Shown here in pieces: positions 15,946-24,297 of a stretch of DNA of 39,323 nucleotides; position 1 is the stretch's first letter; each line of letters begins with the position of its first letter. Location of the stretch: assembly GCA_016930085.1 (NCBI GenBank), contig JAFGHO010000071.1:1-39323 (forward strand), in the 5' to 3' direction. A program made the position numbers and the translations under genes. A model generated the notes under the pieces. It did not search any database, had not been told where the DNA came from, and saw nothing but the letters and a program-made list of their open reading frames with translations. This DNA comes from Spirochaetales bacterium (GTDB lineage Bacteria; Spirochaetota; Spirochaetia; SZUA-6; JAFGRV01).

Positions 15946-18231
15946 ATGAAAAAAACAACTAACATACGCAAAATTGCGTTCCTCGGCGATTATCTTCCCA
16001 GAAAGTGCGGTATAGCGACATACACAACAGATTTGCGTAATGCGGTTGCACTGGAGTTTCCGACCACCCAATGCCTTGTCATTCCGGTCAATGACATCGA
16101 AGGCGGCTATGCGTATCCGCCGGAGGTACGGTTTGAGATCACGGAACAGGACTTGCCGTCCTATCTGCGCGCGGCGGATTTCCTTAACATCACAGATGTG
16201 GATGTTCTCTGTGTTGAACACGAGTTTGGTATATATGGTGGGTTGGAGGGCAGTTACCTGCTGGCATTGCTGCACGAGCTGCAAATGCCTATCGTTACCA
16301 CGCTCCATACAATACTACGTGAACCAAATCCTGAGCAGCTGCGCGTGATGTGTGAATTAATACGGCTTTCCACGAGGCTTTTGGCTATGACTGAAAAAGG
16401 CCGGGAGTTTTTGCTCGATGTCTATCAAGTATCCTCAGACAAGATAGACCTTATTCCGCACGGTATCCCCGACATGCCATTTGCCGATCCCAATTATTTT
16501 AAGGATGAGTTTGGCGTTGCAGGCAGGCAGGTATTACTTACCTTCGGGCTCCTTTCACCTAACAAGGGTATCGAGTACGTCCTGCGTGCGCTGCCGGATA
16601 TCATCACTGAGTTTCCCAACACGGTTTTCATAGTGGTAGGCCAGACACACCCGAATATTCTGCGACATGAGAGTGAGTTTTACCGGTTAAGCCTCGAGCG
16701 TATGGCCAAGGCCCTTGGAGTTCAGAAGCATGTTGTATTCTTCAATCGTTTTGTCGAGTTGGAGGAGCTTATACGATTTATCGGTGCGACTGATATTTAC
16801 CTTACACCCTACCTGACTGAAACACAGATAACCTCGGGCACGCTTGCCTATGCCTTCGGCTCCGGTAATGCTGTTGTATCCACACCCTACTGGCACGCTG
16901 CAGAACTGCTGGCCGACGGCCGTGGTAAACTGGTACCGTTTCGTGATGCAGCAGCAATAGCGCATGCTGTAATCGATCTGCTGCACGACGAGCCGTTGCG
17001 ACATTCGATGCGTAAAAATGCCTATCAGAAAGGCCGTGAGATGGTATGGAGCCGTGTGGCGCAACTTTATGTGAAATCCTTCCACCAGGCAGGTCAGGAT
17101 CACAGCTTCGTGGGTCGGAAATCATCACCCATCAAGACCCTTGATGAGCAGCCGGATCAGCTGCCCATGCTGAAACTCGACCATCTGTATCGAATGAGTG
17201 ATTCGGCCGGAATATTTCAGCATGCCAGTTTTACGGTTCCGAATTTTGCCGAAGGCTATTGCACGGACGATAATGCGCGTGCATTGTTGCTGACGCTGAA
17301 ACTTCAGCAGTCGGGGCATCGTTCGCTTCGTATCAATGATTTGGCCGCATCCTATGCTGCATTTTTAAACTACGCCTTTGACAGGAAGAGCCACCGGTTC
17401 CGCAATTTTATGAGCTTCGACCGTCGCTGGCTTCAGGAAACCGGTTCGGAAGATTGCCATGGTCATGCCTTGTGGGCGTTGGGGCTCTGTATGGGGCATG
17501 AAGACCACGGCAGTTACCACATGCTGGCTGCAGAACTTTTCGAGCAAGCCCTTCCCGTTGCATCCGGATTCACTTCACCACGCGCGTGGGCGTTCACGCT
17601 TATCGGTATTGACGAGTACCTCGGGCGGCTGAGTGGCGACCGGCGTGCGAACCAGATTCGTGAATCACTTTCAGCGAAACTGATGCAACGCTATGCCGAT
17701 AGCGCGACCGAACACTGGCAATGGTTTGAAGACGTTGTTTCCTACGCGAATGCCAAGCTGTCGCATGCGCTGATACTTAGCGGCCGCAGGATGAACGATG
17801 ATATGATGCTTGAAACCGGTCTCAAAACATTACGCTGGCTGGTAAAGGTTCAAACATCTGATACCGGTTCGTTCCGGCCTATCGGTTCAAACGGATTTTT
17901 CAGGAGAGGACAGGAACGGGCATTGTTCGACCAGCAACCGATAGAGGCCCAGGTCACGGTATCAGCGTGCATCGAGGCATATTATGCAACAGCTGATTTG
18001 TCCTGGGCTGTGGAAGCACGACGGGCTTTCGAATGGTTCCTGGGACGGAACGATCTGGGATTGGCGCTTTATGACTCATGTACAGGAGGCTGCCGGGACG
18101 GTCTGCATGTCGACCGGTTGAGTCAAAACCAGGGTTCCGAGTCGACGCTCGCTTTCCTGCTGTCATTGGAGGAAATGCAGACACTCCAGAGCAGACTCAT
18201 CAGCTTCAAGGAACCGCAGGGTGAATCGTGA
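15946..18231 (+). CDS. GT4 glycosyltransferase fused to a helical (alpha/alpha)-type domain
   Basis: A 761-residue fusion. The first half (about 8-390) is a GT-B glycosyltransferase of family GT4: GDYLPRKCGIATYTTDL at the N-terminus, VEHEFGIYGG, then TFGLLSPNKGIEYVLRAL and TPYLTETQITSGTLAYAFGSG, where nucleotide-sugar donors bind in GT4 enzymes. The second half (about 410-745) has helix-rich segments such as YCTDDNARALLLTLKL and DCHGHALWALGL, like (alpha/alpha)6-barrel glycan enzymes. An AAGGAGA site precedes the ATG. The next gene, a GH130 enzyme, overlaps its stop by one base, so the two proteins are probably made together. Since GH130 enzymes act on beta-mannosides, this is likely a mannosyltransferase that makes a mannose-containing glycan. 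Donor, linkage and the helical domain's role are inferred. Confidence 0.8.
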   Translation: MKKTTNIRKIAFLGDYLPRKCGIATYTTDLRNAVALEFPTTQCLVIPVNDIEGGYAYPPEVRFEITEQDLPSYLRAADFLNITDVDVLCVEHEFGIYGGLEGSYLLALLHELQMPIVTTLHTILREPNPEQLRVMCELIRLSTRLLAMTEKGREFLLDVYQVSSDKIDLIPHGIPDMPFADPNYFKDEFGVAGRQVLLTFGLLSPNKGIEYVLRALPDIITEFPNTVFIVVGQTHPNILRHESEFYRLSLERMAKALGVQKHVVFFNRFVELEELIRFIGATDIYLTPYLTETQITSGTLAYAFGSGNAVVSTPYWHAAELLADGRGKLVPFRDAAAIAHAVIDLLHDEPLRHSMRKNAYQKGREMVWSRVAQLYVKSFHQAGQDHSFVGRKSSPIKTLDEQPDQLPMLKLDHLYRMSDSAGIFQHASFTVPNFAEGYCTDDNARALLLTLKLQQSGHRSLRINDLAASYAAFLNYAFDRKSHRFRNFMSFDRRWLQETGSEDCHGHALWALGLCMGHEDHGSYHMLAAELFEQALPVASGFTSPRAWAFTLIGIDEYLGRLSGDRRANQIRESLSAKLMQRYADSATEHWQWFEDVVSYANAKLSHALILSGRRMNDDMMLETGLKTLRWLVKVQTSDTGSFRPIGSNGFFRRGQERALFDQQPIEAQVTVSACIEAYYATADLSWAVEARRAFEWFLGRNDLGLALYDSCTGGCRDGLHVDRLSQNQGSESTLAFLLSLEEMQTLQSRLISFKEPQGES

Positions 18232-19736
18232 TGGACAAAGCGTTTACTGTCAATAACAATGGAATTACAACCGGTAAGATTTATCAAATGGTGCACGCAA
18301 AACGTATCGGGCCGACGCTTACCCCGGACCGCTCCCGGGTCCTGATGCGGCCATTTTATCCTGTCGTAAAAGATATCACGCGGAGAATCATCGCACGCAT
18401 TCTGGCACTCTCGGATGAAGAAGCAGTCAAAATGCTGTATCGGGTGCTGGGCGAGTTTGAAGACAGGCATGAACACGTTGAGAAAATATTCAGAAATCGT
18501 TTCATACAGGTAAAGCGCTTCATGGATGTGGGACAGGAAATATCATCGGAACGGCAGGCACTCATCGGGTCCTATTTTTCACACGAATATTCACCGGAGT
18601 CGGCGGCACTCTTCAATCCTTCCATTGTGCCGCACCCCGAGCAGACAGGGCTTCCTGCCGGTTCGCTGCGTTTTATTCTGAGTCTTCGCGCCACGGGCGA
18701 AGGGCACATATCCTCCATCACCTTCCGCATGGGCGTCATTAGTGCGCGGCATCGTATCACACTCACGCCTCCTGTTCCGTTTGTGACGGAACCGGAACCC
18801 GTACCCAACGCAGTTTACGAGAAAGCACTTTTTGCCCGCAAACTGAAGGAGGCGGGTCTGCACAATAACTTTTGCCGGTGCGTTGTGGATCAACTTCCCG
18901 GGGAATTTATCCTTGATGACCTGCGCCGCATTCTGGAGGAAGAACGCCGCAAAATGAATCCGGTCGATGCGATGGCCGACCGTGCCACACAGGGCATCCT
19001 GTTGCTCGCCGAATCCAACTATGAAGTGCGTTTTACTTCCGACAGCCGTGTCTCCCAGCGCGTTATCTTTCCATCAGTACCCAGTCAGAGTAACGGTATT
19101 GAGGATGCGCGATTCGTTCGATTTCAAACCAGTGACAATGGCTTTACCTACTATGCAACCTACACCGCGTACGACGGTAAGATCACGTTACCCCAATTGC
19201 TGGAGACCCGTGATTTTGTCCACTTCAAGTTTATTACACTCAATGGCGCCGCGGTGCAGAATAAAGGCATGGCCTTGTTTCCACGCAAAATCAACGGACA
19301 TTATGCCATGCTCTCGCGACAGGATGATGAAAACATCCTTCTGATGTACTCCGACAATATCCATTTCTGGCAAACGTCCAGGTTGTTGCTGCAGCCTTCC
19401 CAACCGTGGGAACTCGTGAAGATTGGTACCTGTGGTTCGCCTATCGAGACAAAGGACGGCTGGCTGGTGTTGAGTCACGGGGTAGGTCCCATGCGGAAGT
19501 ATTGTATCGGTGCTTTCCTGCTGGACCTTGAAGATCCCTCACGGGTTATCGGCCGCCTGCGTGAGCCGTTGCTGGAACCGAATGAAACCGAGCGTGAAGG
19601 TTATGTACCGAATGTCGTGTACACGTGTGGTGCGCTGCTGCACGGCAGTGAACTCGTTATCCCTTATGCAATGAGCGATTATGCCACGAGCTTCGCCACT
19701 GTGATGCTGGATGAACTTCTGGGGGCAATGGTATAA
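18231..19736 (+). CDS. GH130 beta-mannoside phosphorylase or mannosidase
   Basis: A 501-residue protein. An N-terminal region of about 240 residues (SHEYSPESAALFNPSIVPHP, then RATGEGHISSITFR) precedes a five-bladed propeller catalytic domain. NGIEDARF (about 289-296) holds Asp292, the expected general acid of GH130 enzymes. Later motifs are TYTAYDG, SPIETKDGWLVLSHGVG, EGYVPNVVY and IPYAMSDYATSFA. Family members split beta-mannosides with phosphate, or hydrolyse them, and phosphorylases can also run in the synthetic direction. ATG at 18231 overlaps the upstream TGA as TGATG; a GTG three bases earlier is the alternative. No secretion signal is present, so the substrate should be cytoplasmic, for example an internal mannan made by the upstream glycosyltransferase. 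Phosphorylase versus hydrolase is not resolved. Confidence 0.87.
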   Translation: MDKAFTVNNNGITTGKIYQMVHAKRIGPTLTPDRSRVLMRPFYPVVKDITRRIIARILALSDEEAVKMLYRVLGEFEDRHEHVEKIFRNRFIQVKRFMDVGQEISSERQALIGSYFSHEYSPESAALFNPSIVPHPEQTGLPAGSLRFILSLRATGEGHISSITFRMGVISARHRITLTPPVPFVTEPEPVPNAVYEKALFARKLKEAGLHNNFCRCVVDQLPGEFILDDLRRILEEERRKMNPVDAMADRATQGILLLAESNYEVRFTSDSRVSQRVIFPSVPSQSNGIEDARFVRFQTSDNGFTYYATYTAYDGKITLPQLLETRDFVHFKFITLNGAAVQNKGMALFPRKINGHYAMLSRQDDENILLMYSDNIHFWQTSRLLLQPSQPWELVKIGTCGSPIETKDGWLVLSHGVGPMRKYCIGAFLLDLEDPSRVIGRLREPLLEPNETEREGYVPNVVYTCGALLHGSELVIPYAMSDYATSFATVMLDELLGAMV

Positions 19737-19810
19737 ATGATAGTGGATTGTCTTCCGGGGGGAGGCTGCCAACAGTTCATTCGATTCATTGAAAGAGAAT
19801 GTGAATTCCC

Positions 19811-20983
19811 TTAAAAAAACTCGCTCAAATGAATGGAACCAGTTTTTGTAAAAAGCAGACGGGCATTCTCCGGGAAGTCGTCTCCGATTAATCCCGCAAG
19901 CTGGGCATCCTGTAACGAATAGCTTCCAAAGAGCAGTGACGAGAAAATATGCAACGGGATGATATTCTCTTCTTCATAAGACCGTTTGATTACCCGGTTG
20001 TTTTCGATGATATATGAACCGGTATTATGGGGAATAATCGGGTCTTCGATTGCAAAGGAAAACTCTCCGCATTTGACGGGATTATCCTGGAGTTTGAGTT
20101 TAAGCAGGTATTCGATATTGAGGGGACGTACCATATGATCGGCTTTCACGGTCTGTAATATACGGGGATTTTTGAAGACCAGATGAAGCGGAATATCTGC
20201 GGGAAGGACACATCTCGCTTCTTTGCATTGATCCTTGTGGGTACGGATAAATGTCATAAGACCCCGAAAGGCGTCCTGATCCGTCCATGCCATTTTGCTT
20301 ATCTGCATATTCATCTCAAACTGGCCGGCCGTTATCAACGAAAGGAGGATATATCCCCTGCATGTCCCGTCCCTGTAATAGAGAAACAGATGCTGCTTGC
20401 GAAAATTGAGTTCATCGATCATCTGTTTTAAACTGATATGTTTTGCCGTGATGCCGAAGGTGTAGTTTTTTACCCATTCATCCTGGACATTCCATACATC
20501 CTTGAGTTGTGAATCTTTTTCCTCGAATCGTATCATTGCGCCTTCTACGGGGAGTTCTTTAATATTGTCCGGCGAAAAGGAAAAAAAACAGGTGTCCCCG
20601 CTGTAGCCGTAGCCGAATTTCTCATAAAAAAAGAACTTGAACGGCCTGAGGGTCGAAAAGACCATGCCGCGCTTGACGTCTTCCTTGATGATGTGATTGA
20701 GGAGTTCACGGACGAGACCCTGATTTCTCATGTGCGGATGGGACTCAACCAGGGAAATACCCGACATCTTTTCCAGTGAACCGTAAATGTATGCTTCATA
20801 GTATCGGGAGATGGTCGCCGTTGCCAGCTGGCCGTCCTTGAAAAGCCCCCATGCCTCGTCCTCTGCGGTTATGGGAAAAATACGGGAAGTCCAGCCCACC
20901 TCATCGGGGAAACAATACTGTGCGAGTCTGCTGCACGCGTCTTCGTCCTTTTTCCCTTTCAAACGGCGTATCTGTTGAGCCAT
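19811..20983 (-). CDS. Eis-like GNAT N-acetyltransferase
   Basis: A 390-residue cytoplasmic protein. An N-terminal GNAT fold holds the acetyl-CoA-binding MRNQGLVRELLNHI (about 84-97), then STLRPFKFFFYEKFGYGY (about 111-128), the usual signature of Eis-type enhanced intracellular survival proteins. A second GNAT-like part and a C-terminal sterol-carrier-like domain follow; the protein ends in Phe, as Eis proteins commonly do, because the terminal carboxylate takes part in catalysis. Family members acetylate amines, including aminoglycosides and protein lysines; the true substrate here is unknown. It is a single gene convergent with the GH130 gene, with 74 bases between them and no obvious terminator. 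Confidence 0.82.
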   Translation of the reverse strand: MAQQIRRLKGKKDEDACSRLAQYCFPDEVGWTSRIFPITAEDEAWGLFKDGQLATATISRYYEAYIYGSLEKMSGISLVESHPHMRNQGLVRELLNHIIKEDVKRGMVFSTLRPFKFFFYEKFGYGYSGDTCFFSFSPDNIKELPVEGAMIRFEEKDSQLKDVWNVQDEWVKNYTFGITAKHISLKQMIDELNFRKQHLFLYYRDGTCRGYILLSLITAGQFEMNMQISKMAWTDQDAFRGLMTFIRTHKDQCKEARCVLPADIPLHLVFKNPRILQTVKADHMVRPLNIEYLLKLKLQDNPVKCGEFSFAIEDPIIPHNTGSYIIENNRVIKRSYEEENIIPLHIFSSLLFGSYSLQDAQLAGLIGDDFPENARLLFTKTGSIHLSEFF

Positions 20984-21252
20984 GAAATTACCTTAATCGG
21001 TTATACGGGGATATGTCAAGACCGGGCAGAAAAAAAAATACTTTATATTTTTTCACAGAGACAGCTGTTCTCGGACCCCGCTCTCTGATGTCCCGTTTAT
21101 ATAATTACCCCCATAAAATATAACGGTTAATTCCTGAAGGAATAGAAGTACCCATAAGACAATCAACCTATGTTTATTGCCCGATACCTGTGATAGAATA
21201 CCGTCGTCAATGTAAATGAACATGAAAAAACAATTGTCAAAGGAGTAACATC
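20984..21252. other. Divergent promoter region of the Eis-like and GH3 genes
   Basis: About 269 bases. It holds a small perfect inverted repeat, ATTCC tgaa GGAAT (21130-21143), which could be an operator. A TAGAAT at about 21195 is a possible -10 box for the GH3 gene, but no good -35 box matches. No gene is seen here. Confidence 0.35.
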
Positions 21253-23274
21253 ATGAAAAAAAACATTATCAGCATTCTTTATCTTCTTTTTTCCGTCACG
21301 TTTCTTTTTTCACAGGTATATAAAGACCCGAATGCTTCGATTGAAGAGAGGGTGAACGATCTTCTTTCGCGTATGACATTACGGCAGAAAATAGGGCAGA
21401 TGACTCAGGCGGAAAAGAATGCCCTCGATCCGGGCGATGTGGGCAACAATTGCATCGGTTCGATCTTGAGCGGGGCGGATTCGGAGGCGGAACCGAACAA
21501 CATCGCCTCGGACTGGGCGGACATGTATGACGAGTTCCAGCGTGAGGCGATGAACGCGAGTCTCGGAATTCCGGTCATTTACGGAGTGGACGCGATTCAC
21601 GGATTCGGTAATGTCAATGGGGCAACGGTGTTCCCCCACAATATCGGCCTCGGCGCCGCCCGCGATCCCGATCTTCTCGAAGAGATCGGCCGTATCGTCG
21701 CGCGGGAGGTCGCCGCAACCGGAGTCGACATGACGTTCGGCCCGTGTCTGACGGTCCCCCGCAACGAACGATGGGGGAGAACCTATGAAGGGTTCGGCGA
21801 AGACCCGGAAATACACCGACTGTTAGGCGGGCGGTATGTTACCGGCTTTCAGGGGCAGGACCTGAGTGGCGGGGAGCGGATATGCGCCACAGCAAAGCAT
21901 TGGGTCGGTGACGGAGGGACTACAAACGGCAAGGACCGCGGCGATACACAGGCTACGGAGCAGGAACTCAGGGATATTCACATGGCCGCCTACGAGTCGG
22001 CGTTCAGTGCCGGGGTGGGTTCCGTTATGATTTCATACTCGAGCTGGAACTCGCAAAAATGTCACGGAAGCGGAAGGCTTATCACCGATATTCTCAAAAA
22101 CGAGAAAGGATTCGACGGTTTCGTCATATCCGATTACAATGGTATTATGGAACTTTCCGGTTCGTACAGCGACCAGGTGAGGGCCGCCGTGAACGCGGGA
22201 ATCGATTTGTTTATGGAACCTTTCAACTGGCAGTCGTTCATGTCGACGCTCGAATCCCTTGTCGCAAACGGACAGGTATCGGAGTCGAGGATCGACGACG
22301 CCGTACGGAGAATTCTCCGCATAAAGTTCCGGATGGGGCTTTTCGAACACCCCTACGCAGACCGTTCGCTGCTTGCGAGCGTCGGATCGACGTCCCACCG
22401 GGCCGTTGCGCGGGAGGCGGTTCGAAAGAGTCTCGTGCTGCTGAAGAACGACGGTGTTCTTCCACTTTCAAAAAGCGGTTCGGTTTTTGTCGCCGGAAAG
22501 AACGCTGACGACATCGGCAACCAATGCGGCGGCTGGACGATCAGCTGGCAGGGGTCGAGCGGCAACATCACCGAGGGGACGACCATCCTTCAGGGAATCA
22601 GGAACACAATCGGTTCGTCGGGGAAGGTGACATTCAGCCGGAACGGAAGCGGCGCACAGGGACATGACGTTGCCGTTGTCGTCATCGGCGAAACGCCCTA
22701 CGCGGAAAGCCGCGGGGACTCGAACGATCTTTCGCTTGCCTCCGAAGACATCAGTGTGCTCAATACCGTCTCGAATGCCGGTATCCCGATGGTGGTTGTG
22801 CTGGTTTCGGGCCGGCCCATGCTCGTCACCGGTCAGATCGGCAACTGGAATGCTTTTGTCGCGGCATGGCTTCCCGGCTCCGAGGGCATGGGAGTCGCCG
22901 ACGTCCTGTTCGGCGATTACGATTTCAGCGGCAGGCTGGCTTTTACATGGCCGAGGGATATGGGGCAGATACCGGTCAATGTCGGCGATGCGGTTTACGA
23001 CCCGCTTTTTGCGTACGGCGAGGGGCTTTCCTACGGCGGAACGACGCCGGGGCCGACCTCCGCCCCGTCGGGTCAACCGGGCGACGTCAATGAAAACGGC
23101 ACTATCGATATCGTGGATGCGCTTTTAGTCGCGCAGTATTATGTCGGATTATTTCCCGCGGCTTACACGGCACCGGAGTCGATCGGGGATGTGAATGGAA
23201 ACGGTAATGTCGATATCGTCGACGCGCTTTTGATCGCCCAGTTTTACGTCGGGATCATCACCGGGTTTCCCTAG
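21253..23274 (+). CDS. Secreted GH3 beta-glucosidase with dockerin-like C-terminus
   Basis: A 673-residue exported enzyme with a signal peptide (about 1-21). The GH3 barrel holds the nucleophile Asp294 in GFVISDYNG; the second domain holds ETPYAESRGD, where Glu485 fits the acid/base residue of barley exo-glucanase-type GH3 enzymes. KHWVGDGGTTNGKDRGD (about 215-231) is the substrate-binding loop. A Thr/Pro/Ser-rich linker (about 596-607) leads to two repeats 35 residues apart, GDVNENGTIDIVDALLVAQ (610) and GDVNGNGNVDIVDALLIAQ (645). Their Asp/Asn pattern matches the calcium-binding loops of type I dockerins. The enzyme likely releases glucose from beta-glucans outside the cytoplasm. No cohesin is seen here. 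AAAGGAGTA precedes the ATG. The stop shares a CTAG with the converging gene. Confidence 0.9.
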   Translation: MKKNIISILYLLFSVTFLFSQVYKDPNASIEERVNDLLSRMTLRQKIGQMTQAEKNALDPGDVGNNCIGSILSGADSEAEPNNIASDWADMYDEFQREAMNASLGIPVIYGVDAIHGFGNVNGATVFPHNIGLGAARDPDLLEEIGRIVAREVAATGVDMTFGPCLTVPRNERWGRTYEGFGEDPEIHRLLGGRYVTGFQGQDLSGGERICATAKHWVGDGGTTNGKDRGDTQATEQELRDIHMAAYESAFSAGVGSVMISYSSWNSQKCHGSGRLITDILKNEKGFDGFVISDYNGIMELSGSYSDQVRAAVNAGIDLFMEPFNWQSFMSTLESLVANGQVSESRIDDAVRRILRIKFRMGLFEHPYADRSLLASVGSTSHRAVAREAVRKSLVLLKNDGVLPLSKSGSVFVAGKNADDIGNQCGGWTISWQGSSGNITEGTTILQGIRNTIGSSGKVTFSRNGSGAQGHDVAVVVIGETPYAESRGDSNDLSLASEDISVLNTVSNAGIPMVVVLVSGRPMLVTGQIGNWNAFVAAWLPGSEGMGVADVLFGDYDFSGRLAFTWPRDMGQIPVNVGDAVYDPLFAYGEGLSYGGTTPGPTSAPSGQPGDVNENGTIDIVDALLVAQYYVGLFPAAYTAPESIGDVNGNGNVDIVDALLIAQFYVGIITGFP

Positions 23275-24296
23275 GTCCGGGTATTTACCCCGGGTTTTTT
23301 CCCCCCGAGTCTCGGATTCGTGAAACGGTTGAGGATATCCCACCAGAACGGACTCCCCATCGATACACCGAAGGCGGTGATGAGAACTCCGATTATCTTC
23401 CATAACAGTGCAGGACCATCCGGCGGGGGGAATTCCGTCCAGCCGAGTATCATCTGAGTCTTTTCGATTGCGCTTCTTTTTTCAGCGATTATCTGAATCG
23501 TGTTCGAGTATTCGGCGCCCTCCAGACGCGTGTCTTCTATGATCGCCTGTGTCTCGGCGACGGCCAGTTCACTCAACCGCGTCCTCGTTTCAGGCTGCGC
23601 CATAAGTTTTTGCGCCATGCCGATCGTGTCCGCGTTGAAAAAAGCGGCGACAAAAAACCCGATCGCGAACAGAATTATCTGCGTGGTGCGTTTGTACCAT
23701 CCGGAGGCGCGTTCGGCGACGGATTGAAACCACTTATCGAAATTCTCCAAAACGGCGGCGGACCGCCCGCCGGTATCGCCGTGCTGTATACGCGCATCGC
23801 CGATCAGGGCGAGTATCGCATGACGGGCCGATTCATCGGATATTTTCAATGCCCCTTTTTCCATGAGGGTGAGAATATTGTCCGGAGTCGGGGGTTCCGT
23901 TACCGATTCCTCGCCGTGAATACCGGCTTCGACGAGCATATCCTGCAGCGTGAGAGCGAACTCCCTGCCGGGAATATATGAGGGAAGCTTTCCCTTTTTG
24001 GACAACGAGTTGATCAGGGGATGTTCGAAAAAGGCCCTGACGATATTCGAACCAGGCTTTTCATCCGTTTCGGGACGCGAACCTGAAACCGGAGAAACTG
24101 TGGGGTGAAAAAGTTTTTTCCCGGCGGTATGTGCATTACCCGGATCGAGGAGGTTTACGACGAGCATTACGAGATTTTTCTGCCGCATTCCGAATAATGC
24201 CGCGAGAATCTCGTTAATCCACATGCAGACGAGGCTCAGGAAAAAATAGATAAAACTCAGACCGATAAAGAGGTCGAGAATTCCGGACCCGCTCAT
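23271..24296 (-). CDS. Membrane protein of unknown function
   Basis: A 341-residue protein with one N-terminal hydrophobic helix (about 6-38), a long soluble middle part of about 160 residues with Pro/Ser-rich linkers, and two C-terminal helices (about 205-225 and 298-320) ending in GSPFWWDILNRFTNPR. I do not recognise its function; the FWWD...N ending and the N-terminal LSFIYFFLSLVCMWINE are seen in a widespread family of uncharacterised bacterial membrane proteins. It lies one base downstream of hisD on the same strand, so the two are co-transcribed. There is no terminator between its stop and the GH3 stop, and the four-base CTAG serves both. Confidence 0.75.
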   Translation of the reverse strand: MSGSGILDLFIGLSFIYFFLSLVCMWINEILAALFGMRQKNLVMLVVNLLDPGNAHTAGKKLFHPTVSPVSGSRPETDEKPGSNIVRAFFEHPLINSLSKKGKLPSYIPGREFALTLQDMLVEAGIHGEESVTEPPTPDNILTLMEKGALKISDESARHAILALIGDARIQHGDTGGRSAAVLENFDKWFQSVAERASGWYKRTTQIILFAIGFFVAAFFNADTIGMAQKLMAQPETRTRLSELAVAETQAIIEDTRLEGAEYSNTIQIIAEKRSAIEKTQMILGWTEFPPPDGPALLWKIIGVLITAFGVSMGSPFWWDILNRFTNPRLGGKKPGVNTRT

Positions 24297-24297
24297 A

